DNA from: Dactylosporangium vinaceum
GTDB lineage: Bacteria > Actinomycetota > Actinomycetes > Mycobacteriales > Micromonosporaceae
Reading direction: 5' to 3'
Length of the DNA: 64,000 nt
Assembly (NCBI RefSeq): GCF_019904175.1
Contig: NZ_CP061913.1
Span: forward strand, 2,356,001-2,420,000
The position numbers and the translations under genes are program-made. Under the pieces are notes generated by a model that did not search any database, was not told where the DNA came from, and worked only from the letters and a program-made list of their open reading frames with translations. This document shows, piece after piece, positions 54,558 to 63,314 of the stretch (positions are counted from its first letter, which is position 1; the number at the start of each line of letters is the position of its first letter).

Positions 54558-55504
54558 TCCGTCTGCTCTCGCCGTGGTGGCTGCTCGCCCTGATCCCCGT
54601 GGCCGGGGTGATCGGCATATATGTGTGGCGGCAGCTGCACCGCCGCGCCTTCGCCGTGCGCTTCACCAACGTGGACCTGCTCAGCAGCCTGGTGCCCAAG
54701 GGCATCGGCGCGCGCCGGCACGTCAGCGCGGCCGCGTTCCTGCTCAGCCTGGTGATCCTGGCGTTCGGCCTGACCCGCCCGTCGGTCGACACGAAGGAGC
54801 CCCTGGAGCGGGCCACGATCATGCTGGCCATCGACGTGTCCCTGTCGATGCAGGCGACCGACGTGGCCCCGACCCGGATCGACGCGGCCAAGTCGGCGGC
54901 CGAGGACTTCGTGCGCCAGCTGCCGGCGAGCTTCAACGTCGGGCTCGTCTCGTTCGCGAAGACCGCGAGCGTGCTCGTCTCGCCGACCAAGGAGCGCAAC
55001 GCGGTCATGCAGGCCATCCAGGGCCTGACCCTGCAGGAGTCGACGGCCACCGGCGAGGCGGTCTTCACCAGCCTCGACGCGATCCGCACGGTGCCCGCCG
55101 ACGGGGCCAACGGCCCGCCGCCGGCCCGGATCGTGCTGCTCTCCGACGGCTTCCGCACCGCGGGCCGCTCCCTGGAGGACGCGTCAGCGGCGGCCTCGGC
55201 GGCCAACGTCCCGGTGTCGACGATCGCCTTCGGCACCGACGAGGGGGTCGTGCGCATCGGCAACACCCCGCAGCGGGTGCCGGTCGACCGCCCGTCCCTG
55301 CAGAAGGTGGCGGAGGTCACGAAGGGGTACTTCTACGAGGCCGCCAGCAAGGATGAGCTGAAGCGGGTCTACTCGGACATGGGCAGCTCCATCGGCTACC
55401 GGACGAAGCCGCAGGAGATCACCCAGTGGTACCTCGGCTTCGGGTTCCTGATGGCGCTGTGCGCCGGCGCGCTGAGCCTGCTGTGGGGCTCGCGACTACC
55501 GTAG
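54554..55504 (+). CDS. VWA-domain membrane protein (BatA-like)
   Basis: The 316-residue protein has an N-terminal TM helix (LSPWWLLALIPVAGVIGIYVW), a second at about residues 56-74, and a von Willebrand A domain with the MIDAS DVSLSM and the TGEAVFTSL and LLSDG segments. The protein ends in a TM helix (WYLGFGFLMALCAGALSLLW). The DxSxS motif is present, so metal binding should work. It is the third gene of the MoxR operon. Role: envelope stress or complex assembly by analogy. Confidence 0.92.
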   Translation: MIRLLSPWWLLALIPVAGVIGIYVWRQLHRRAFAVRFTNVDLLSSLVPKGIGARRHVSAAAFLLSLVILAFGLTRPSVDTKEPLERATIMLAIDVSLSMQATDVAPTRIDAAKSAAEDFVRQLPASFNVGLVSFAKTASVLVSPTKERNAVMQAIQGLTLQESTATGEAVFTSLDAIRTVPADGANGPPPARIVLLSDGFRTAGRSLEDASAAASAANVPVSTIAFGTDEGVVRIGNTPQRVPVDRPSLQKVAEVTKGYFYEAASKDELKRVYSDMGSSIGYRTKPQEITQWYLGFGFLMALCAGALSLLWGSRLP

Positions 55505-55530
55505 CGGTGACGTGCGGTCCGGTCGGCGTG

Positions 55531-55614
55531 CTAGTGCGCGCCGACCAGGAAGAACAGGGCGGCGACCCAGACGGCGGCCAGGAAGAAGCCCAAAGGCGCG
55601 ACAAATCGGCTCAC
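55531..55614 (-). CDS. 27-residue single-TM microprotein
   Basis: A GTG with TTGGAG 6-7 nt upstream opens a 27-codon frame reading (M)SRFVAPLGFFLAAVWVAAL followed by FFLVGAH. It is almost entirely one hydrophobic helix with a basic N-terminus, a plausible small membrane protein. It lies antisense-side just after the VWA gene. The hydrophobic pattern and RBS support it; conservation could not be tested. Confidence 0.45.
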   Translation of the reverse strand: MSRFVAPLGFFLAAVWVAALFFLVGAH

Positions 55615-56660
<1,046 letters not shown>

Positions 56661-56693
56661 GTTTTCCGAGTCTTCAAGGGAGATAGCGCAACC

Positions 56694-57467
56694 ATGGGTG
56701 GACTTCTCGAGGGCAAACGGGTGCTGATCACCGGGATCATCACCGACCAGTCGATCGCCTTCTCCGCCGCGAAACTCGCCCAGGAGCAGGGCGCCAAGGT
56801 GGTGCTCACGGGCTTCGGCCGGCTGTCGCTCGTCGAGCGGATCGCCCGGCGGCTGCCGGAGCCGGCGCCGCTGATCGAGCTCGACGTGACGAACCAGGAG
56901 CACCTCGACGGCCTGGCCGACAAGGTGCGCGAGCACGTGGACGGGCTCGACGGAGTGCTGCACTCCATCGGCTACGCCCCGCCGAGCTGCCTGGGCGGCG
57001 ACTTCCTGGCCGCGCCGTGGGAGGACGTGGCCACCGCGCTGCACGTCTCGACGTTCTCGTTCAAGTCGCTCGCCGTGGCCTGTCTGCCGCTCATGGGCCA
57101 GGGCGGCTCGATCGTGGGCCTGGACTTCGACGCGACCCGGGCCTACCCCGTCTACGACTGGATGGGCGTGGCCAAGGCCGGCCTGGAGTCCACGTCGCGC
57201 TACCTGGCCCGCGAGCTCGGCCCGCGCGGCATCCGGGTGAACCTGGTCGCGGCCGGCCCGCTGCGCACCATGGCGGCCAAGTCGATTCCGGGCTTCGCCG
57301 TGTTCGAGGACACCTGGTCGAAGGCGGCCCCCCTCGGCTGGGACCTCTACGACCAGGCCGCCGCGGGCAAGGCGTGCTGCGCGCTGATGTCCGACTGGTT
57401 CCCGGCCACCACGGGTGAGATCGTCCACGTCGACGGCGGATACCACGCGATCGGCGGCACCGCCTGA
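56694..57467 (+). CDS. fabI: NADH-dependent enoyl-ACP reductase (InhA type)
   Basis: The 257-residue enzyme completes fatty-acid elongation by reducing enoyl-ACP. It starts MGGLLEGKRVLITGIITDQS and has FGRLSLVERI, LHSIGYAP, the catalytic YDWMGVAKAGLES (Tyr and Lys) and AAGPLRTMAAKSIPGF. These features place it with InhA rather than with E. coli FabI. It lies 33 bp after fabG, with AAGGGAGA upstream of the ATG. Confidence 0.95.
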   Translation: MGGLLEGKRVLITGIITDQSIAFSAAKLAQEQGAKVVLTGFGRLSLVERIARRLPEPAPLIELDVTNQEHLDGLADKVREHVDGLDGVLHSIGYAPPSCLGGDFLAAPWEDVATALHVSTFSFKSLAVACLPLMGQGGSIVGLDFDATRAYPVYDWMGVAKAGLESTSRYLARELGPRGIRVNLVAAGPLRTMAAKSIPGFAVFEDTWSKAAPLGWDLYDQAAAGKACCALMSDWFPATTGEIVHVDGGYHAIGGTA

Positions 57468-57476
57468 CCATCCACC

Positions 57477-57557
57477 GCGACCGGCAGTAGGCCGGATCAC
57501 CCGCGGCGACCCCGGCGATCGGGCGAGCGTCGATGCGGGGCGCCTACTGCCGGTCGC
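57477..57557. terminator. Long inverted repeat between fabI and hemH
   Basis: GCGACCGGCAGTAGGC (57477-57492) and GCCTACTGCCGGTCGC (57542-57557) are perfect 16-bp arms around a 49-nt loop that has further CCCGC/GCGGG pairing. It starts 10 bp after fabI and could terminate that operon; the right arm abuts the hemH promoter. Confidence 0.65.
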
Positions 57558-57584
57558 CGGCCGGGCTTGGAGCAGAATAGGGGC

Positions 57585-58580
57585 GTGGTTTACGACGCGT
57601 TCCTCTTGCTTTCGTTCGGCGGCCCGGAAGGGCAGGACGACGTCCTGCCCTTCCTGGAGAACGTGACGCGCGGCCGGGGCATCCCGCGCGAGCGCCTGGA
57701 GGCCGTAGCCGGGCACTACCGGCACTTCGGCGGCGTCTCGCCGATCAACGCCCAGTGCCGCGAGCTCATCGAGGCGCTCCGCCCCGGGTTCGAGCTGCCG
57801 ATCTACTGGGGCAACCGCAACTGGCACCCCATGCTCGCCGACACGGTCCGGCAGATGCGCGACGACGGCGTGCAGCGTGCGATCGCCTTTGTGACAAGCC
57901 CCTTCGGCTCGTACTCGTCCTGCCGCCAGTATCGCGACGACATCGACCGTGCCCGGGCCGAGGTGCCCGGCGCCCCGGTCATCGACAAGATCCGCCACTA
58001 CCACGACCATCCCGGGTACATCGCCCCGCACGCCGACGCGGTGCGCGCGGCCGTCGCGGGTCGCACCTCGCCGCGCCTGGTCTTCACCGCCCACTCCATC
58101 CCGACGTCCATGAACGCGGCGAGCGGGCCGGGCGGCGTCGGCCGCTACCAGGCGCAGCTGCTGGAGACGGCCCGGCTGGTCGCGGCGCAGGCCGCACCCG
58201 AGCTGTCGTGGGACCTGGTCTGGCAGAGTCGCTCCGGGCCGCCGCAGGTGCCGTGGCTGGAGCCGGACATCAACGACCACCTCGAGCAGCTCGCCAAGGA
58301 CGGCGTGACCGAGGTCGTCGTGAGCCCGATCGGGTTCATCTCCGACCACCTCGAGGTCCTGTGGGACCTCGACGAGGAGGCGAAGGCGACCGCCGACCGG
58401 CTCGGCCTCGACTACGTCCGGGCCGCCACCCCGGGCGCCGACCCGCGGTTCGTGGACCTGATCCGGGAACTGGTCGCGGAACGAGTGCTTGCTCACGGTA
58501 ACGTGCGTCACGCCCTCGGAACGATCCCGACCTGGGATTTCTGTCCGGCCGACTGCTGCGTGTCACCAAAACGGCCATAG
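57585..58580 (+). CDS. hemH: Ferrochelatase (coproporphyrin III type)
   Basis: The 331-residue enzyme inserts iron into coproporphyrin or protoporphyrin. It begins VYDAFLLLSFGGPEGQDDV and has the catalytic His in TAHSIPTSM and the Glu in SDHLEVLWDLDEEA. Cysteines in SSCRQYRDD and CPADCC match the [2Fe-2S] ligands of actinobacterial enzymes, which act in the coproporphyrin-dependent pathway (family knowledge). I chose GTG 57585 because CAGAAT (57573-57578) ends 6 nt before it, a leaderless promoter. Confidence 0.94.
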   Translation: MVYDAFLLLSFGGPEGQDDVLPFLENVTRGRGIPRERLEAVAGHYRHFGGVSPINAQCRELIEALRPGFELPIYWGNRNWHPMLADTVRQMRDDGVQRAIAFVTSPFGSYSSCRQYRDDIDRARAEVPGAPVIDKIRHYHDHPGYIAPHADAVRAAVAGRTSPRLVFTAHSIPTSMNAASGPGGVGRYQAQLLETARLVAAQAAPELSWDLVWQSRSGPPQVPWLEPDINDHLEQLAKDGVTEVVVSPIGFISDHLEVLWDLDEEAKATADRLGLDYVRAATPGADPRFVDLIRELVAERVLAHGNVRHALGTIPTWDFCPADCCVSPKRP

Positions 58581-58603
58581 GCTCGAAACGTTTCTGAGGG
58601 AGT

Positions 58604-59392
58604 ATGGTGCGCGTGAGAGAACGCAAGCCCATCGAGTCCTGGCTCACCGACATGGACGGGGTCCTCGTGCACGAGGGCGAGCCCGTGCCGGGCGCACCGG
58701 AGTTCGTCAACCGGCTGCGCTCGTCCGGCAAGCCGTTCCTGATCCTGACCAACAACTCGATCTACACCGCGCGTGACCTGCAGGCCCGGCTGCGCCGCAT
58801 CGGCTTCGACGTGCCGGAGTCCGCGATCTGGACCTCGGCCCTGGCCACCGCCCAGTTCCTGGACACCCAGCGCCCCGGCGGCACGGCCTACGTCATCGGC
58901 GAGGCCGGCCTGACAACGGCGATGCACGAGGTCGGCTACATCCTGACCGACACCGAGCCCGACTACGTCGTCCTGGGCGAGACCCGGACGTACTCCTTCG
59001 AGGCCATCACCCAGGCGATCCGTCTCATCAACAACGGCGCCCGCTTCATCTGCACCAACCCCGACGCGACAGGCCCCTCCAACGAGGGCGCCCTGCCCGC
59101 CTGCGGCGCGGTCGCCGCCCTGATCTCGAAGGCCACGGGCATCGAGCCCTACTTCATCGGCAAGCCCAACCCGATGATGATGCGCTCGGCCCTGAACTCC
59201 ATCGACGCCCACAGCGAGACGACGGCGATGATAGGGGACCGCATGGACACCGACGTCCTGTGCGGCCTGGAGGCGGGCCTGGAGACCATCCTGGTCCTGA
59301 GCGGCATCTCCACCACCGCGGACGTGGAGCGCTACCCGTACCGCCCGTCCCGCATCATCCCGTCGGTCGCCCACCTGATCGACGAGGTCTGA
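58604..59392 (+). CDS. HAD-IIA family hydrolase (NagD-like)
   Basis: The 262-residue protein has HAD motif I DMDGVLVHEG, motif II LTNNS, the Lys in IGKPNPMMM and motif IV MIGDRMDTDV, with a C2 cap between. All catalytic residues are present, so it should be an active phosphatase on a sugar phosphate or nucleotide. ATG 58604 follows hemH by 23 bp; an in-frame GTG at 58613 is an alternative. Similar HAD-IIA proteins often have weak, broad activity. Confidence 0.92.
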   Translation: MVRVRERKPIESWLTDMDGVLVHEGEPVPGAPEFVNRLRSSGKPFLILTNNSIYTARDLQARLRRIGFDVPESAIWTSALATAQFLDTQRPGGTAYVIGEAGLTTAMHEVGYILTDTEPDYVVLGETRTYSFEAITQAIRLINNGARFICTNPDATGPSNEGALPACGAVAALISKATGIEPYFIGKPNPMMMRSALNSIDAHSETTAMIGDRMDTDVLCGLEAGLETILVLSGISTTADVERYPYRPSRIIPSVAHLIDEV

Positions 59393-59734
59393 GCGTCCTT
59401 CCCTCCGATCCCGCCGACCCCCCGCTGGTCCAGCCGCCCACCCGGGCCGGCAACCAGCGGGCCGCGGGTCCATCGGCACGTCCTGCGACGTCGGGGTCGT
59501 CGCTTTCCGGTACCGCGGCCGGAGGGGCACCGCATTGTGTCCTCGGCCGATGGGAACCACCGAGTAGCGTGGTCCGGACCGCAATCTGGTCGCCGTACAT
59601 CGGCCGGGGCCCGCAGTCTGCCGCCGGGCCCGTAGTGGTCATCATTCGGTGGTAACGATTCGCGAGCGCCTGCGGCGAAAAAGAAACGCCTGCAACTCGT
59701 AAAGGGTGAAATCCCGGACCGAGCGCCGAGCGTT
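59393..59734. other. Intergenic region with an inverted partial copy of the 197-bp repeat
   Basis: No gene is supported. From about 59569 to 59690 the sequence is a diverged inverted copy of the direct repeats at 59719-60113: GTGGTCCGGACC, CTGGTC, TCGGCCGGGG and GCCTGCGGCG correspond to complements in the later repeats. Confidence 0.55.
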
Positions 59735-60113
59735 TCAGCAGCTGGAATGACGACCAGGAAATATTTGTTCCGCCGCAGGCGTCCCCGGCCCGCAAGCACT
59801 GAATGACGACCACGACGGACCGGGCACATCACCGCGGACCCCGGCCGACAAACGGTGACCAGACAATGGTCCGGACCACGCCATCCGGTCCTTCTCCCGC
59901 GACGACATCACCGGCCCGAGCGCCGAGCGTTTCAGCGGCCGGAATGACGACCAGGAAATGTATTGTTCCGCCGCAGGCGCCCCCGACCCGCAAGCACCGA
60001 ATGACGACCACGACGGACCGGGCACATCACCGCGGACCCCGGCCGACAAACGGTGACCAGACAACGGTCCGGACCACGCCATCCGGTCCTTCCCCCGCGA
60101 CGACATCACACGC
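59719..60113. repeat. 197-198 bp direct tandem duplication
   Basis: The segment starting CCGAGCGCCGAGCGTTTCAG at 59719 recurs at 59916 and continues to about 60113, nearly identical apart from a one-base length difference near GAAATATTTG and GAAATGTATTG. It encloses GGTCCGGACC palindromes. An inverted diverged third copy lies upstream. Confidence 0.85.
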
Positions 60114-60760
60114 CGCGGTGCCGGTCCAGCCGGTCGCTCTCCACCCCGCACCTCGACGGCAAGGCCAGACCCACCGGCGTCGGAAGCGGCCCCAACAGCG
60201 GCGAGATCGGCCCCAACAGCGGCGGAAGCGGACTCAACAGCGGCGGGGGCGGACGCAACAGCGGCCGGCGCAGGGCGCGTTGCAGGCACGATGGGCGCTG
60301 GCGCGAGGGGCACGAGATCGGCGTCAAGCGCCCGATCGGCAGCGGACGCGAGATCAGCGCTGGGCGTGAGATCGGCGCTGGGCGTGAGATCGGCGCTGGG
60401 CGTGAGGTCGGCAGCAGGCGCCAGTTCAACAGCGGGCGCGAGATCGGCAGCGGGCGGGGGATCGGCAGCAAGCGTCAGACTGGCAGCTGGCGCAGCAGCG
60501 GGCGTGAGGTCCGCAGTGGGCGCGGGCGCGGCGGCAGGCGCGAGATCGGCAGCGGGTGCGAGACCGGTAACAGGCGCGTCAACCGAACACCCGCGCAGGC
60601 GTCGAAGCTTGGCCGAATGCCGCTGCGCAAGCCCCCAATCCCGATGCCGCGCATGCTCCCGCCGAAAAGCCTCATTCACCGGAGAATAATTCCGCCGCCG
60701 AGTCCGGTCGCGCATGGAAGCCGTTTCCGCCCGCCCGAACAAACTCATCTGCCCAGCCAC
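59735..60760 (-). CDS. Hypothetical protein with basic N-terminus and hexapeptide-repeat tail
   Basis: A 341-codon frame. The first 55 residues (SLFGRAETASMRDRTRRRNY, SPVNEAFRREHARHRDWGLA, QRHSAKLRR) are basic and helical and resemble short conserved actinobacterial proteins I have seen; this part may be the real gene, starting at GTG 60760 or ATG 60748. It then runs through ADLTPS-type hexapeptide repeats and the 197-bp duplications. The tail is low complexity and may be a frame kept open by composition. No RBS is obvious. Confidence 0.4.
   Translation of the reverse strand: MAGQMSLFGRAETASMRDRTRRRNYSPVNEAFRREHARHRDWGLAQRHSAKLRRLRGCSVDAPVTGLAPAADLAPAAAPAPTADLTPAAAPAASLTLAADPPPAADLAPAVELAPAADLTPSADLTPSADLTPSADLASAADRALDADLVPLAPAPIVPATRPAPAAVASAPAAVESASAAVGADLAAVGAASDAGGSGLAVEVRGGERPAGPAPRRVMSSRGKDRMAWSGPLSGHRLSAGVRGDVPGPSWSSFGACGSGAPAAEQYISWSSFRPLKRSALGPVMSSREKDRMAWSGPLSGHRLSAGVRGDVPGPSWSSFSACGPGTPAAEQIFPGRHSSC
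60194..60560. repeat. 21-bp and 18-bp tandem repeats
   Basis: AACAGCGGCG recurs every 21 bp at 60194, 60215 and 60236, with one more copy. From about 60330 a GAGATCGGCGCTGGGCGT unit of 18 bp repeats with decay to 60560. Both periods are multiples of three and encode an ADLTPS-type hexapeptide on the minus strand. Confidence 0.8.
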
Positions 60761-60980
60761 ACGACAATCGTCCCAGGCCCCATGTTAACCCAGCGTTAGC
60801 AAGATCCCTGACGCCAGGTTTTATGGCGCCAGCCATATGCTTGTCTCAAACCGCGGACCCGGAAGGGAGGCGCCCCCGGCGCCGACCGGGGTCTGGCGGG
60901 AGCAGCGGTCCGCAATTGTCGCGGACCCGAGTAAAAATGCTCTTCAGCTTTGAAACTCGGACCCTATGGGCCGATGGCGG
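60761..60980. other. Intergenic region with GC-rich palindromes
   Basis: About 220 bp downstream of the DUF3097 gene. It includes GGCGCCCCCGGCGCC (60880-60895 area), a GCGGACC...GGTCCGC pair about 50 bp apart, and TGGCGCCA. These could terminate the DUF3097 transcript. No gene is seen. Confidence 0.4.
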
Positions 60981-61784
60981 TCAGACGTCTTCGTCGGGTT
61001 CGGTCACGAAGTCGATCAGGCGCTCCATTGAGTTGATCAGGGGCGTTTCGACGTCCCGGAAGTTTGAGACCGAGCGGAGGATTCGCCGCCACATCTCGGC
61101 CGGTTCGGCCACGCCCAGAGCGGCGCAGACGCCCTCTTTCCAGGGGCGGCCCGGTGGGACGACCGGCCAGGCGCGGATGCCCACGGCCTCGGGCTTCACG
61201 GCCTGCCAGACGTCGACGTACGGGTGGCCGGTCACCAGCACGTACGGGGACTGCACCGAGGCCACGATCCGGCTCTCCTTCGAGCCGGGCACCAGGTGGT
61301 CGACGAGCACGCCCAGGCGGGCCACGGGGCCCGGGCCGAAGTCGCGGATGGCGGCCGCCAGCTCGTCGATGCCGTCGAGCGGTTCGACCACCACGCCCTC
61401 GATGCGCAGGTCGTCGCCCCAGATGCGCTCGACCAGGGCGGCGTCGTGGATGCCCTCGACCCAGATGCGGCTGCGGCGGGCCACGCGGGCGGACTGGCCG
61501 GCCAGGGCTATCGAGCCCGACGCCGTCGTCTTGCGCTGCTGCACCCGGGTGGGAGCCGGGCGGACGAGCGTGACCGTCCGGCCTTCCAGGAGGAATGCGG
61601 CCGGGTCCAGCGGGAAGTTGCGCCGGTTGCCGTGGCGGTCCTCCAGGACCACGGCGCCGTACTCGAACGCGACGACGGCACCGCAGAAGCCCGAGTCCGC
61701 GTCCTCCACGACCAGGTCGAGTTCGGCCTCGACCACGGGGACGGCGCGCCGGCGCCGCCAGTCGTTGTTCGCCAGGACGTCCAT
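60981..61784 (-). CDS. DUF3097 family protein
   Basis: The 267-residue protein matches the actinobacterial DUF3097 family: MDVLANNDWRRRRAVPVVEAELDLVVEDADSGFCGAVV near the N-terminus, RIWVEGIHDAALVERIWGDDLRIEGVVVEPLDGID and VLVDHLVPGSKESRI in the middle. The WVEGxxDAxLVE part resembles a Toprim-like fold. TACGCT lies 8 nt before the ATG, so it may be leaderless. It is divergent from the gene at 61860 with 75 bp between them. Function unknown. Confidence 0.9.
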   Translation of the reverse strand: MDVLANNDWRRRRAVPVVEAELDLVVEDADSGFCGAVVAFEYGAVVLEDRHGNRRNFPLDPAAFLLEGRTVTLVRPAPTRVQQRKTTASGSIALAGQSARVARRSRIWVEGIHDAALVERIWGDDLRIEGVVVEPLDGIDELAAAIRDFGPGPVARLGVLVDHLVPGSKESRIVASVQSPYVLVTGHPYVDVWQAVKPEAVGIRAWPVVPPGRPWKEGVCAALGVAEPAEMWRRILRSVSNFRDVETPLINSMERLIDFVTEPDEDV

Positions 61785-61859
61785 GGGCGGCAAGCGTATC
61801 GGCTGACGGCCTCTTCGCCTGCGAGACATACCGGCACGTCAGCACGTACCCTTGCTCCC

Positions 61860-62642
61860 ATGTCCCCCGCAGCACGCGCGGCGACCCTCCAGGCGCGCCG
61901 CTCGGCGCGTTTCGTGGCATGGGTCCGGGCGTGGCGCGCCGGCCTGGTGCCGTGCGACGACGCCGCCGCCGAGATCTCCGGCGACGAGGAGCACATGGTC
62001 TCCGACGTCCCCGGCACGTGGTCCGATGTGTCGCTTCCGGCCGCCCTGGCGCCGCTGTCGAAGCTGCACCCCGACGAGGTCCGCCTGGTGCTCCCGGCGC
62101 CCGGCGACCCCCGTGGGCTGCCCGGCCCCGGGCCGTTCACCAGCGCCGCGCTCCTCGCCGGCGAGGGTGTGATCGCGGGTGAGCTGGGGTTCGTGCCGGA
62201 GGTACGGCTGCACACCTCGGGCTCCGGCGACGAGTTCGAGACCGTCCGCTGGCAGGTGTTCGCGCTCCCGCTCGACCGGCCGCGCACCTACGAGCCGAGC
62301 GCGGCCGAGGCGGAGGCGGAGCTGTCGGCGGAGCTCGTCACGGCCACGCGTACGCTCGCGAAGCTCGACATCGCCCAGTGGCGTCCGGAGCTCGCCGGGG
62401 CCATCGAGGCCATCCGCAGGCCCGACGGCGCCACTGACCTGCCGCCCGGCTACGACCCGCGGGCCCGCCGCCTGTATGCCCGGGCCAGCGTCCTGGACCG
62501 GGTCCTCGCCCTGGCCGAGCACGCCGCCCCGGGCGGCGCGATAAACGGCTACGAGGTGCAGCAGCGCGACGCCGCCCTGCGCCCGCTCACCACCGCCTGC
62601 CGCCGCGCCCTGGTGGCCGCCTGCAACGCCCCGCTGCTGTGA
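61860..62642 (+). CDS. Conserved hypothetical protein (actinobacterial)
   Basis: The 260-residue protein has a basic N-terminal helix, a segment DEVRLVLPAPGDPRGLPGPGPFTSAALLAGEGV and a helical C-terminal half with YDPRARRLYARASVLDRVLALAEHAAPGGAINGYEVQQRD. TACCCT (61847-61852) ends 7 nt before the ATG (leaderless). No known domain is recognised. It is divergent from the DUF3097 gene. Confidence 0.8.
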   Translation: MSPAARAATLQARRSARFVAWVRAWRAGLVPCDDAAAEISGDEEHMVSDVPGTWSDVSLPAALAPLSKLHPDEVRLVLPAPGDPRGLPGPGPFTSAALLAGEGVIAGELGFVPEVRLHTSGSGDEFETVRWQVFALPLDRPRTYEPSAAEAEAELSAELVTATRTLAKLDIAQWRPELAGAIEAIRRPDGATDLPPGYDPRARRLYARASVLDRVLALAEHAAPGGAINGYEVQQRDAALRPLTTACRRALVAACNAPLL

Positions 62643-62664
62643 AGCGCGCCCGGCCGGCGGTGGC

Positions 62665-62925
62665 TCACTCGTAGTGGAAGCGGCAGGCCAGGATGATGAT
62701 CTCGCCGGCCTCCACGGTGTACACGAGGCGGTGGGTCTCGTCGATGCGGCGGGACCGCAGGCCGGACAGGTGGCTGCGCAGCAGCTCCGGCTTGCCGATG
62801 CCGGGGCCGTCGGGGTCGCGCTGGAGGTCGGCGATCAGGGCGTTGATCCGCCTGAGCGTCCGGCGGTCCTGCCCCTGCCAGTACAGGTAGTCGTGCCAGC
62901 CCTCGTCGGTGAACCGGATTTTCAC
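62665..62925 (-). CDS. yoeB: YoeB-family toxin (endoribonuclease)
   Basis: The 86-residue RelE-fold toxin begins VKIRFTDEGWHDYLYWQGQDRRTLRRINALI and has the conserved RSRRIDETHRLVYTV and the C-terminal CRFHYE with the catalytic His. YoeB toxins cleave mRNA at the ribosome. GTG 62925 overlaps the antitoxin stop (GTGA, 62922-62925), fixing the start and giving antitoxin-first order. Confidence 0.93.
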   Translation of the reverse strand: MKIRFTDEGWHDYLYWQGQDRRTLRRINALIADLQRDPDGPGIGKPELLRSHLSGLRSRRIDETHRLVYTVEAGEIIILACRFHYE

Positions 62926-63179
62926 TCGTCGAGGTCCAGCTCTCGCACGGTCGCCTTCCCCGCGCGCCACGTGTCGATGCTCTCCGCGAGGTGCCTGGCG
63001 TTGGCCGGCGTCCGCAGGAGGTAGTCGGTCTCGACGATGGCGTCCCAGTCGTCCTTGCTGACGAGGACCGCGTTGCCGTGCCGCGACACGATCTCGATGG
63101 GCGTGTGGTCCTGGTTGACCCGTTCGATGAGCGGAAACAGGCTCCGGCGGGCCTCGCTGGCACTTATCGCTCCGGTCAC
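62922..63179 (-). CDS. yefM: YefM/Phd-family antitoxin
   Basis: This 85-residue antitoxin has the Phd/YefM fold: ISASEARRSLFPLIERVNQDHTPIEIVSRHGNAVLVSKDDWDAIVETDYLLRTPAN, followed by an acidic toxin-binding tail ending ELDLDE. GTG 63179 has GGGAGG about 5 nt upstream. It lies upstream of yoeB with a 4-nt overlap. The palindrome at 63192-63221 just upstream is the likely autoregulatory operator. Confidence 0.93.
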   Translation of the reverse strand: MTGAISASEARRSLFPLIERVNQDHTPIEIVSRHGNAVLVSKDDWDAIVETDYLLRTPANARHLAESIDTWRAGKATVRELDLDE

Positions 63180-63191
63180 GTCAACCTCCCA

Positions 63192-63221
63192 GGCACTTGT
63201 ACCGGATATGGTACAAGTGCC
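63192..63221. promoter_or_regulatory. yefM-yoeB operator
   Basis: GGCACTTGTACC-ggatat-GGTACAAGTGCC: perfect 12-bp arms with a 6-bp centre, 12 bp before the antitoxin RBS region. The TTGTACC/GGTACAA cores recall the TGTACA motif of the E. coli YefM-YoeB operator. Confidence 0.8.
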
Positions 63222-63314
63222 CGTCCGGCGTCGCCGGGTTCGCCCGGCGGGCTGAGCGTCAAATATGAGGGCCATATGGCCACAGTACCGTAGGGCTATA
63301 TGCCGGTCAATGTC

